Shown: piece after piece, positions 17,726-26,640 of the stretch
Layout: the number at the start of each line of letters is the position of its first letter
Position numbering within the stretch: position 1 is the first letter of the stretch
Assembly: GCA_003427395.1 (NCBI GenBank)
Contig: BFEA01000005.1
Span: forward strand, 1,501,682 to 1,528,465
From: Chara braunii
Lineage: Eukaryota; Streptophyta; Charophyceae; Charales; Characeae
DNA length: 26,784 nt
Reading direction: 5' to 3'
The notes under the pieces: generated by a model
Told to the model about the DNA's origin: nothing
The model's input: only the letters and a program-made list of their open reading frames with translations
Databases searched by the model: none
Position numbers and translations under genes: made by a program

Positions 17726-19203
17726 ATGGATTCACGTCCAGTATGCCACTATTGTCGGAGACCTGGACACTTTATTCGGGAGTGTCGAACCAGGATGCGG
17801 GACATGGAGCAGCAAGCGAACCAGGCTAGCTAGGCAAATCAAGGAAACCAGGCGTCATCATTAAATGGAGCTGCGATCCTACCGTCTCCAGGAACTATTG
17901 TTCCTTACCAAACACCGTCAAATGATGTACGTAACAACCGGGGATCTGGAGGATATTACGAAGGATCCGGTGGCGGGTACAATAATGGATACAACGGCGA
18001 CAACAACGGCGGATACAATGGAGCATATAACAGCGGTTATAGCGGCACATACAACGGCGGGCACAACAACGGCTATCGCAGACCGTGGCAACCTGATCAA
18101 AGGGAGAAGGTGAAAAAGATGTGGAATTGGATGTCCGGAGAGATGGAAGAAAGGGAGCGGGTTAGAAAGGAGAAGGAAGAGGTGGCTAAAAAGGAAGAAG
18201 ACGCGAAGAAGGCTAAAGAGCTTGAAGAGAAAAGACTCGCAGAGGCCAAAGACAAGGAAGACTTCAAAGCTAGTATTGGACAGATGGTGGAGGGACAAAT
18301 GAGGCGAGTATGTGAAGATTTATTAGGGAAGAAGGTGGGAGAAGGAGTACGACTGATAGCAACACCAACAGAGGAGGTCCAAAGGAGGATAAAGAACAAG
18401 ACCCAGAAGAATCTGACTCAAGACGAGCACAAGAAGAAGGACGAGGAAATCGCAAGATTAAAACAGGCCTCCAGAGGAACTTGTGTCGTGGCTACCAGAC
18501 TGATCAGGAACTTACGGCTCTGCGAACGGACAACCAGCATCTGATTCAAGATGTTATATATCTGAAGGAGCAGGTGGAACAATTGAAAGTAGGAATGAAA
18601 CGACCGGCTGCAGAAGCTTCGGGGCCTTCAAAGGAAAATATGAAGGGGTCAAGCGAGCCAACACCTGAGTATGTGAAGCTAGCGGAAGCCTATCAGAGAT
18701 TGAGAGATGACAAGGATATGGCGGAAAGGGAGGTGCAGATGTTGAAGGAGAGGATTGGTCGGGTTGGTGCTGCAACAACACCTATCCACACAACGTCGAG
18801 TCAAAAAAGGAAGAGATTAGCGAGGAAGAGTGGTTCACCGGTCAGTTTGAGAATTCGGCTCAACAAAGCGACAAGCCCAAGCAAAAGCGGAGAGACAAGT
18901 GACAAAGGGCAAACAAGTGTGAAATTCGTGAAGTTGAACAACGAGGATCGGGAAGGTTTTCGAAGAAGGGTATGTGGAGAACTGACGAAACTGACGAAAA
19001 AGGAGATCGAGAAATTGTGCACGGAAGAAAAACTGGAGTATGTTACAATCAAGGCGTCAGCTACTGAAATTGCAGATATATACACGGAGCGCGCCTTTGG
19101 CAAACGCAATAAACAACGCACAATTGGTGAAGGGGACTCTAATGAAGAAGAGGGACATGAAGAATCAGACGATGAAGATGATGCGAACAACGGAGGATGC
19201 TAG
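17726..19203 (+). pseudogene. PLE Gag-like region: CCHC knuckle, GYN tract, coiled coil, SAP-like
   Basis: The ATG at 17726 gives MDSRPV followed at once by a CCHC zinc knuckle, CHYCRRPGHFIREC (17744-17785), a nucleic-acid binding module of Gag proteins. A TAG at 17831 interrupts a Gln/Asn/Ala stretch. Then comes a low-complexity region rich in Gly, Tyr and Asn (about 17950-18075, repeated NGGYNGAYN-like units), and a strongly charged coiled coil (18110-18440, EEVAKKEEDAKKAKELEEK). A frameshift near 18480 continues in another frame with RTDNQHLIQDVIYLKEQVEQ, a second coiled coil to about 18780. It ends with a SAP-like helix pair, ELTKLTKKEIEKLCTEEKLE (about 18980-19040), and an acidic tail. 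The stop at 19201 is in the same frame as the nuclease, so ORF1 and ORF2 may once have been one ORF. Likely role: particle formation or RNA and DNA binding for the element. Confidence 0.7.
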
Positions 19204-20070
19204 GACCGACTACCGAGCGTTGGTGAGATTAACGAACTTGCCCTTGCTTGTAGAGAAGTGCGCGAAAATGAGACGCTACAGAAAGACGGTAAGATCGATA
19301 ACGTGTTTAGATTGGCAGTTATCTTCCTGATTCTTCTTCGACAGATTCCGTGGTGCGAAAAACTTCTTCCCTATATCCGCTATCTCTTCTCTGTGGGTTA
19401 CGATTTTATATCCTGTCCTGGTCCGCTTATTTATGTTCTGGTCTCACCTTGGTACAAACATACTTAAGTTGGTTGTTCAGGAAAATCACTTCGACATAGA
19501 TGGAGAGAGCACTTATATAGGGTAAATTCTTCGTTGAATCAGCATGTCAGAAACCATCGGTTATATCAGTGGCTACGACATAACAAAGTAGGGAGCTATG
19601 TTGCAATACCTATCGCATGTGTGAGTAGTGACCAACTATTATTTGTAGAATCTTTCTTCATTCGAACTTTTAATCCTTTTCTTAATTCTATTCCCACTCG
19701 TGGAAGACGACGGGAGAGGAAGCAAAAATCGGAAAAACGGGAAAGGAAAAGGAACATATCGAAAAATGAGTCAAGGGATATAATTGATATTGTGCCGAAG
19801 ACACGGGCGCTCCTCTGTTTCGAGTCATCTACAGGGTTTGTCTCCACGAGTCTACTCAAGATTTTGGACAAGTGCTTTCAACGACACATTGAGACAGTGA
19901 CGGTTAAATATGTAGGTGGTGGTGATATGTTGGCTGATAAATGGAAAATACTTAAAAGATGTTATGGATCATCAATGGTTAGGACAGATAGTGGGTTGGA
20001 ACTGTTTAGACACTACAGGGGGAAGATAGCACCGAGGGTTAATTTTGTCTTTGAGAAGATTTCCAGATAA
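19204..20070 (+). pseudogene. PLE GIY-YIG endonuclease domain, Tyr codon replaced by stop
   Basis: In frame 1 the segment GEINELALACREVRENETLQ and the hydrophobic VFRLAVIFLILLRQI lead into GPLIYVLVSP, the GIY half, with Tyr at 19432. The YIG half follows a TAA at 19465-19467 and reads VGCSGKSLRHRWREHL; the stop occupies the position of the second catalytic Tyr. The catalytic Arg (19498) and His (19510) of RWxxH are kept, and the metal-binding Glu is in LLFVESFFIRTFNPFLN (19648). The Cys/His finger of canonical PLE nucleases is not visible. A basic linker rich in Arg/Lys follows (TRGRRRERKQKSEKRERK). Another stop lies at 20068. In the family this enzyme nicks DNA to prime reverse transcription. 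Confidence 0.8.
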
Positions 20071-20088
20071 TGTTCAAAGTTTGAAAAA

Positions 20089-21020
20089 ATGAAGAACGAT
20101 TTCGTGAACGTATTGAGAAACCCCTCGGCATGCAAGAAGCCTTACCATGAGTCGCTGGATAGGCTCATTCAGCTATACAATAGTGTTAGATGCTTTTCCA
20201 GGAAGGAGAGTCGGTCAACTCTTCGAGCGAAGATAACTCGTGTTGTCAAGAATAAGTTTTCTTTGAAACTTAGGATAAGAACGACGATTCGTATTCCGTT
20301 TGATTCAGCTCTTTCGAAGAAAAAGTAAGGGATCTTTGCTTATCTACGGTTAGGACATCATCAATGGACAGGCGCTTCAACAAATTATTTGTCGTAAACT
20401 TCGGGTAGTATGGGTCAAGAATAAGTCAGCAGGGGATTTGCTACATAACTTTCAAAGTAATGCACGACAGTCTGATCTTGTATGTGAATGCAAAGGACTG
20501 AATTTTTCGAGGCGTGACGGACATGTATCCTTCAGATTTAGCGAGGTTAGTTGGATTCTAGCCATCGCCAGGAACGGTAAGAACATCGTTTGTCCTGAGT
20601 TCCATCAAAATCTAAGCACGCTGAGGACCACTATTTTTGCCGGGCTGAGTGACATCCAAAATGACACGAGTATTTTTTCAATTTCTGATGTTGATCTACG
20701 TAGTTGTTTTGTTAATAAGGGTGGTCAGAATTGTACGGTAGATTTGCAAGATGGCATAACAGAGATTCGGTCACTGAAGAAGCTTCTAACTGATCTGGTT
20801 ATTTGCCCTATTGATCATAATGGAGGGGACACCTATGTTTGCTGTCAGACTATCTTTCAAAAAGGTATGAAAACTCTGTTTACGAAGAATGTGGGGTTCG
20901 ATAAGGTAGTGACGAGTGAGGAGCAAATCGTTTACAAAATAAAAAAACGTTACATGGAGCTAGGATTTGGAAAACTTACCTCATTCAATGAGCAAGGACT
21001 ATTGGGTAGACGTATGTAAT
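20089..21020 (+). pseudogene. PLE linker region with CxC motif
   Basis: Between nuclease and RT, frame 1 continues from MKNDFVNVLRNPSACKKPYH to a stop at 20326; two frame changes lie between 20329 and 20405. Frame 2 then reads RKLRVVWVKNKSAGDLLHNF and DLVCECKGLNFSRRDGHVSF, with CxC at 20483-20491, followed by VICPIDHNGGDTYVCCQTIF. The CxC linker is the diagnostic feature of N-terminal-nuclease PLEs. A further frameshift near 21010 passes into the RT frame at YVISKHKNIEKWRPICPSF. Confidence 0.75.
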
Positions 21021-22133
21021 ATCAAAACACAAGAATATTGAGAAGTGGCGACCAATTTGCCCGTCCTTTTCTGATTCGTTAGTCCGCATGAGTAGAGTTG
21101 TGTCAAAAGCTGTTAATCACCTGCTGTGGACACTGCCGCGGGAATTGCACTTCAATTTAAGATGCACCGATGATATGGTTCAAGGATTAAAGGAGCTTAA
21201 TAGCAGCATAGGGGAAGAGGAGGATGTAATAGCGATGAGTTTTGATGTTAAAGAGATGTTCACGGCTCTGCCCCACTCATCTATAATCAAGGCGGTGGAA
21301 TGGCTGGTCAACACGTACGAAGAAAAGGGTTATTCAGACGTTTTTGTTAAAAAACGAAGGAAAGGGGCTATGACTGGCAAACGAAAGAACTCCCCAACGG
21401 GCTTTGTGCGGGTGAGATTTTCGATGTTAGTGACAATGGTAGATTTCGACCTGAATAATACTTATGCCTCTGCTATGGGTGTTGTTTTGAAGCAGAAAGT
21501 GGGTATTCCAATGGGAAAATCTTCCAGCCTAGCACTTGCTTGTCTATTATGCGCATCCAATGAATTCGAGTTTTTGACGCATCTAGGAAAGGAGCGGAAG
21601 TTGCTATTTGGGATGAGGTTGGTTGACGATGTGTCTGTTTTCTCCAAATATCGGCGGGGCTCAGAGTACGCTATGGCAATGGCTAAGAACAGGTTGAACA
21701 AGTTCAGGAAGTGCTATGATGACAATCTTGTTTTGGAGTTGATAAGCAGCAGCGATACCTGGGATTTTCTGGGATGTACAATCAAAGTTTTTCATCAGCC
21801 GAGTAAAGTATTATGTGCAGCCACTCATAAGAACGAGAGGTTCATCATTCATCAAGGTCTTTTATTTCAAGGTTTACAGGACTTCTCGTCTTATTCAGAT
21901 AAACAGCAAAAGATGTCGGTCATTACTGCATGTCTGCATAGAGCAAAGACACTCACAACAATGCCAGGCGCAAACGCCTGTTTTCTGTTCACCTTGAAAA
22001 TGGAGCTGTATGAGAGAGGTTTTCCAGACTATTACTTTGACAATTGCCTGAGGAAATTCTCCGCCAGAATGAACGGTTGCTGGAAAATTTGGGTTTTGTG
22101 CTTTACCAATCGGAAATGGTAACGAAATTTTAG
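21016..22133 (+). pseudogene. PLE reverse transcriptase (nearly intact)
   Basis: Penelope-type RTs are sisters of telomerase RT. Starting at ISKHKNIEKWRPICPSFSD, visible motifs are VIAMSFDVKEMFTALPHSSI (motif A, Asp at 21244), a basic insertion KKRRKGAMTGKRKN (about 21350-21400) at the place of the insertion-in-fingers domain, QKVGIPMGKSSSLALACLLC (motif B, about 21496-21555), and RLVDDVSVF (motif C, Asp-Asp at 21625-21630, with Leu where Tyr is usual). SDTWDFLGCTIKV and a thumb-like region follow. Frame 1 stays open to 22122, but a frameshift near 22075 lets the likely true end, NLGFVLYQSEMVTKF, stop at 22131-22133, touching the right pseudo-LTR. No C-terminal nuclease follows. Confidence 0.88.
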
Positions 22134-22134
22134 A

Positions 22135-22709
22135 ATAGCGGGCACTTTTTCCTTGGTTCTATTCTCCTTCTGGCTTCTTTCTGGCTTAGAATTGTGGCCC
22201 TTAAAATTAGGACTGTTGTTCCTTTATTTTTCTTGTCTTTCTCTGGCCTCGAACTGTGGTCTTCGAAATTAGGAGCGTCGGGAACTCCTGTTTTTTCTTG
22301 AGAACTGTTGACCTGGCCTCGAACGTAGGACCTTTAGATTTTGGTACCTTTCGACTAAACTACTATACCAGACTTCGGACGTTTCGAGAAGATTTCGGAG
22401 CTACCAGGCCTTGTCAGGTTAATCATTGTGGGAATGAAGAATATAAAGTAGGAATAGGGAATGCCATAGTCATCTTGCGCTAGGTAGCTACACGACCCCT
22501 GACGACGCCGGACAGGCGACCGACAGAAACACAATGTCGGGTCTATCGCCTGATGCGTTGTGCTACTCATGTTGTTATTTCGAAACGCAGATANNNGNGN
22601 NNNGTTCTACCTTATCTGTTCCTGTGTACATTTGTATGTATGTACATTTGTATGCTGTATGTGTTCAAGCACTTGTGTGTTTGTACATTATGACTGATGA
22701 TTGCAACAC
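22135..22709 (+). repeat. Right pseudo-LTR of the PLE (575 bp)
   Basis: Matches 16894-17484 but with one fewer 16-bp TGTACATTTGTATGT unit. Ambiguous bases at 22594-22603 fall where the left copy reads CCTGCGCTCG; the called G positions agree. The nested hairpin is at 22513-22552. It would supply the 3' untranslated region of the element. Confidence 0.9.
22513..22552 (+). other. Nested hairpin in the right pseudo-LTR
   Basis: The same two stacked helices and 5-nt bulge as at 17272-17311, with no changed base. Confidence 0.75.
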
Positions 22710-22717
22710 AGAGATAG
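22707..22717 (+). repeat. Target site duplication of the PLE, right copy
   Basis: CACAGAGATAG, one base different from the left copy at 16887-16897. It overlaps the resumed gypsy frame (Glu-Ile-Asp). Confidence 0.75.
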
Positions 22718-24050
22718 ATCAGTCCGACTTCGAGCTCAAGCCAATCAAAGGAAAGTATAATGTGGTTGCAAATGCCCTTAGTAGAAGAGCCGACTACGTT
22801 GGAGCTATAGTTCACTACCTGGACGTGGGGTCAAACTTACAATAGAAGATCAAAGATGCGTATCCACATGACCCTATCTATGGAAATCTCCTCAATAGAG
22901 TTGAGGAAGATCCAGCTAGTGAGCCTAACTACCACACCAATAACATGTTGTTGTTTAAGAAGACAGACGTCGTAGACCAGTTGTGCATCCCCAATACCGA
23001 AGAGCACCGTAGTCTGATCTTAGGGGAATGCCACGACATTGAAAGGCACTTCGGCTGGCAGAAGACTTTAGCCAACCTGATTTGTGCCTACACTTGGCCT
23101 GGCATGAAAGCTGACTGTATCGAGTACGTGCATAGCTGCAAGGTATGCCAGCGCAACAAAACTACGACGCGAGCCCCGTTGGGTCTTCTCAGACCCTTGC
23201 CTATTCTCTCAGGACCCGGAGAGTCTGTGTCCGTAGACTTCATGGACGCTGGGGTCAAGAGTAGGCATGGCAAGAGCCAAGTCATGGTCATAGTCGATAG
23301 GTTTAGCAAATACGCAGTTTTTGTTCCTTTGCCTTCTGAGGCACGCACAAATTTAGTAATAGCTAAGTTTTTTTATCATTGGGTCAATGAACATGGTCTA
23401 CCGCTGTCTATAGTTAGTGACAGAGATACCAGGTTCACTAGTCAGAACTGGCAGGAACTTATGAAGGTGTATGGTTCCAATTTGCTCATGTCATCCGACC
23501 ACCATCCAGGGACTAACGGTCAGACTGAACAAATGAATAAAGTCCTGCAGCAAGGTCTAAGAATGTATATTAGACCCGATCAAGTCAACTGTGACGAGAT
23601 GCTCCCGTAGCCAATGCGTACAACAACAACGTTCACCTAGCAACATGTTGCACTCCCAACGAACTGCATTAGTCCTTTAGACCGGGTAGACCGTTTGAGG
23701 TACTAAACCGGGATCAGATCGAGAGGCCACCGCCCGATACTAGGGAATTTGCGCTACAGCATGAGAAAGAGATTGCTACGGTAATAGAGAACCTCAGGAA
23801 GGCCCAGCATAAGATGATAGAGCAAGCTAATAAGCACCGTCGCCCATCTCAGTTTCAAGTAGGCGACCTAGTCTGGGTCAAGTCCAAAGAATTTGCTCCT
23901 GAGGAAAACATTTCACAAAAACTGTTGCCTACGTATCGAGGACTGTGGCCAGTTTTAGAAGTTAAGGGCGGAGAGGATGGGCCGTCCTATACCGTAGAGA
24001 TTCCAGCACACCTCCATACTTGCCCAGTTTTCCATGCTTCAAAGTTGTAA
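22710..24050 (+). pseudogene. Gypsy integrase with GPY/F-type C-terminus, frameshifted
   Basis: After the PLE the pol resumes with FELKPIKGKYNVVANALSRR, the tether after RNase H, then a stop at 22843. Integrase at 22945-23610 has an HHCC zinc domain (ECHDIERHFG and SCKVCQRN) and the catalytic triad: Asp in SVDFMD (23236), Asp in IVSDRDTRF (23419), Glu in GTNGQTEQMN (23527), spaced D60D35E. A frameshift near 23610 leads to AYNNNVHLATCCTPNELH, a stop at 23670, RPFEVLNRDQIERPPPD, then QVGDLVWVKSKEF and the GPY/F-like LLPTYRGLWPVLEV, and TCPVFHASKL before a TAA at 24048. The enzyme core would be intact in one frame. The element as a whole is not expressible. Confidence 0.9.
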
Positions 24051-24089
24051 CCTTGCACAACAAGTCAACAATTCCCGTCGAGGAGATCG

Positions 24090-24320
24090 ATGATTCCTCC
24101 CGACATGGACGGGAGGTACGACATTGACCGTATTATAGCCGAAGATGTATTTAGAACTGGAGGAAGAGGTCGTCCGCAAAAACAATATAAAGTCAGATTT
24201 GCATATCAAGAACTGGAGGATGACCGCTGGTTTATCAGGACAGAACTTCTAGAGATTGCTCCCGACATAGTCCGAGCCTATGAGAGAGATAAGAAAGGTA
24301 AAGGTCCTGTCTTGGACTGA
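24090..24320 (+). CDS. Gypsy chromodomain, C-terminal end of pol
   Basis: In the same frame as the integrase C-terminus and separated from it only by the stop at 24048, this piece reads GRYDIDRIIAEDVFRTG, PQKQYKVRF, DDRWFIRTELLEIAPDIVRA. That is the beta-sheet plus C-terminal helix pattern of the chromodomain of chromoviruses, which guides integration to chromatin. One aromatic cage position (Tyr in GRYDIDRI) and the Trp of DDRWF are present. It ends 38 bp before the 3' LTR. It is listed as coding because it is uninterrupted, but it is part of a dead polyprotein. Confidence 0.75.
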   Translation: MIPPDMDGRYDIDRIIAEDVFRTGGRGRPQKQYKVRFAYQELEDDRWFIRTELLEIAPDIVRAYERDKKGKGPVLD

Positions 24321-24346
24321 AATATTCTTGGAGGACCTCGAATTTA

Positions 24347-24358
24347 GGCCGGCGGGAG
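24347..24358 (+). other. Polypurine-like tract before the 3' LTR
   Basis: GGCCGGCGGGAG directly precedes TAAACGGTTTTTACC. It is purine-rich but interrupted by C, so it is a weak polypurine tract; the position is what supports it. Confidence 0.5.
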
Positions 24359-25360
24359 TAAACGGTTTTTACCTTTATGGTAGCAGATGCCGATCCCAGG
24401 GCTCGATCCCTAGACCTTGCCCTCACCCGTGTACAGTACCAAGTCGACCCTTGTGTGTTTGAACCCGTGACCTGTGTCTTGGTAGTCGTTTGTTGTCTGT
24501 TGCAGGTTAGTGTGGTCGTCGGGTCTTGAACCGCAGGTCTGTCAAGTAGGGGTCGTAGCTGTGTAGAAGTCGTAGCTGCTACAGTCCTGAAAGGTCAAGG
24601 TCGTAGCTGCTACAGTCCCGAAAGGCCAAGTCTACAGACTTCCGGAAGGTCCGGAAGTGGCCTTTCGAGAATTGCTAAGGTTAGGCTAGAGGCAAGTGGC
24701 AAGTGGGCAGTCCAAGTCCCAGTCGCAATTTGTCCAGTCAGCAAGTACCTTGTGGGACTGTGTGCACTATGGGCCCGGTGGAAAGGAGCAGACCAGTGAC
24801 CATCCGAAGTATAAATCAAGAGGCAGCATCCAGTCATTCATTCATTCTGCCTGTGTCAAGAGGCAGGATCCAGTCATTCATTCATTCTGCCTGTGTCAAG
24901 AGGCAGCATCCAGTCATTCATTCATTCTGCCCGTGAGCCGTGTGGAAGTGCTGCCTGAGCGTCTTGTGCAAGGAGGTCTGCAGGTGCCCGAAGGAGAAGT
25001 GGGCTGTGAGGGAGACGAAACGGCCATAGCCGCTAGTAGCTAGGAAGTAGAAGGCAGACATAGCTGCCACAGGTTAGAGATAGGAGGTAGCGTGTATATG
25101 CGAGTGTGTTGTGTGAAGTGTGTGAGTGTGTGTTGGACATCCAGGGAGGTCCAGAGTAGCGTGCGTGTGAATAGTTGCTGGGGATACAGTATCGGCTGAG
25201 AAGTGTGTAGGCCCACAGACGCCATAGCCATCCGACGCAAGTTTGAATCTGAACTGTGCTCTTGGCCTCAATATCTCTGAGCTTTGTGCGGGCGCCTGGC
25301 GCCAGTGTGATTGCCATCTGTTTCCATGCATGCTGAGTAAGGAAGAAGACGAGTCTGGTT

Positions 25361-25363
<3 letters not shown>
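24359..25363 (+). repeat. 3' LTR of the gypsy element
   Basis: Matches 10846-11751 along its length. Differences include three copies of a 40-bp unit where the 5' LTR has one, loss of a CCTCGCCTAGTCAGCGGTAC piece, and about 40 extra bp near 25300-25340 containing GCGCCAGTGTGATTGCC. TATAAAT is at 24811-24817. Because the LTRs are identical at insertion, these changes happened later, or the element formed by recombination. Confidence 0.85.
24816..24935 (+). repeat. 40-bp unit triplicated downstream of the LTR TATA box
   Basis: Units at 24816-24855, 24856-24895 and 24896-24935, each TCAAGAGGCAG, then ATCCAGTCATTCATTCATTC and TGCCTGTG or a close variant. The 5' LTR has one unit at 11318-11357. 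Confidence 0.9.

Positions 25364-25424
<61 letters not shown>
25363..25424 (+). repeat. CA microsatellite at the right gypsy junction
   Basis: About 62 bp of AC repeats begin where the LTR ends. The left flank ends in a shorter AC run (10833-10845). The target duplication is hidden in these repeats. Confidence 0.9.
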
Positions 25425-25431
<7 letters not shown>

Positions 25432-26027
25432 TGCTCACAGACATGGATGCCAGTCATGCGACCTGGAGAAGACATGTTGCACAGCACCAACTGAGGAAAC
25501 GAAGAATAGAATGTCCGTCATTACGATCACATCAATCACAAACCTCTTCACCTATAATGTTCGAGAAAACTGGCACAGACTTGAAGAATTCCAGCTTTGC
25601 AGGAGACTCAGCTTGCCACATCTGCACCCACCACATCAATTTGAAAAACGACAAATTAAAGAGGTGGTGAATCACCTAACGAATATCTCAATCTGCAATA
25701 CCATGAGAAGTTTGAGAACCACTTTCAACAACAAAAAGAAAAGGGCATTTGCAGTTGCAGAAGTCTGTGTTTGCCTGAGCTTCTCTGTGAAGTCTGCAAT
25801 TTTGCTAAGATTTCTGCATCGTTAAAAAAAACAGTGTATGTGCTCTTGCTGACTTGACAGAGTGCTGAACTGTGTGCTCGGGTGATGGTTCGAGACTTTG
25901 GGTGTCAGTGCTATGTTCTGAATCATGGAGAGGGAATTACCATTTGTTATAAGCCCCTGTCTGTGCATTGCCCCAACGGACATTTGTGTCAGCAGACAGA
26001 AAACGTGAGGTCTCCGGCAGAGAAGAC

Positions 26028-26030
<3 letters not shown>
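25425..26030. other. Stretch without recognised gene
   Basis: An ORF of 104 codons at 25511-25825 (ENWHRLEEFQLCRRLSLPHL) has no domain I recognise and no supporting context. Nothing else is assignable. Confidence 0.4.
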
Positions 26031-26069
<39 letters not shown>

Positions 26070-26112
26070 NGGAGGAGGAGGAGGAGGAGGAGGAGGAGGA
26101 GGAGGAGGAGGA
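26030..26112 (+). repeat. (GA)n then (GGA)n compound microsatellite
   Basis: GA repeats at 26030-26069, one ambiguous base at 26070, then about 14 GGA triplets to 26112. The ambiguous base at the junction points to uncertain repeat length in the assembly. Confidence 0.95.
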
Positions 26113-26640
26113 TTTTCCAGGAAGTCCAAGGCGTAGGATAGAACTGGTAGGTGTCAAGGTCCCTCCGACCTTGTCATGTACCTTGCATATCCAGACAAGT
26201 CCATAGTATGATGCATCTAGTACTGAGGAAGGATTAAAGGCTGAGTGGAATGGTGATGCAGAGCAGGTCAGAGGAAGGGTAGCTTGGGTGTGTAGGCCGG
26301 ATGCGCGCACATGTACTTGGAATCTCAGCAGAATGCGGGAATCTTACCAAGTCACACAGTCCGGCAGCAAAAGTCAGAAAACAGCTGAGTTCTCAATCTG
26401 TGATTTTGCAGGTCATTATTACATCACCCCCCCGTCAAGAGCGCGGTCCCTTCATGCGAGTGACTCGATTATGGTCCCTGCAAAATGCATCGTGGATAGT
26501 GAATGCAAAGAGTGGTACTGACTGTTCATAAGCAGTGAGACATTTTAATGCGTGAACTACATGGGGTGCAGTCTTAAGTAGGACTTTCCGATATATCCAA
26601 TAGAGTTCGTCTAATGATACTGCGAGGCCACTGCCTCTAT
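26113..26640. other. Stretch without recognised gene
   Basis: Short ORFs only (for example 26288-26521). No domain, repeat partner or promoter signature is seen. Confidence 0.4.

Larger units (their letters stand above)
16898..22706 (+). mobile_element. Penelope-like element with permuted N-terminal GIY-YIG nuclease
   Basis: The element is bounded by an 11-bp imperfect target duplication and by ~580 bp direct repeats (pseudo-LTRs). Its content, in order, is a Gag-like region (CCHC knuckle, Gly/Tyr/Asn tract, coiled coils, SAP-like segment), a GIY-YIG endonuclease, a CxC linker and a Penelope-type RT, whose stop at 22131 touches the right pseudo-LTR. Canonical Penelope elements have the nuclease after the RT; nuclease first plus a CxC linker is the hallmark of the Naiad/Chlamys clade, of which Chlamys is known from green algae and lacks the CCHH motif of other PLE nucleases, as here. 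There is no tRNA primer site, integrase or protease, which rules out an LTR retrotransposon. The copy is inactive. Confidence 0.85.
10846..25363 (+). mobile_element. Ty3/gypsy chromodomain LTR retrotransposon, decayed, with nested PLE
   Basis: The element has two long terminal repeats (10846-11751 and 24359-25363), a tRNA-iMet primer binding site at 11754, a polypurine tract before the 3' LTR, and the order Gag, CCHC, protease, RT, RNase H, integrase, chromodomain that defines gypsy chromoviruses. Span is 14.5 kb, of which about 5.8 kb is a Penelope-like element inserted between RNase H and integrase. Both flanks are CA microsatellite, so the target duplication cannot be read exactly. The coding region is broken by frameshifts near 13370-13444, 13600, 13880, 14900-15190, 15450, 15880, 16570 and 23610 and by at least nine in-frame stops. 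It is non-functional but structurally complete. Confidence 0.9.

Noticed and set aside
14709-17833. Nuclear code change with TAG/TAA read as Gln
   Set aside because: Many stops sit at Gln positions in both elements, as would be seen in some ulvophyte algae. However a TGA, a TAA at a Tyr position and many frameshifts occur too, so decay is simpler.
16894-22709. LTR retrotransposon interpretation of the nested element
   Set aside because: The direct repeats look like LTRs, but there is no primer binding site, polypurine tract, protease, RNase H or integrase, the RT has Penelope-type motifs, and a GIY-YIG nuclease is present.
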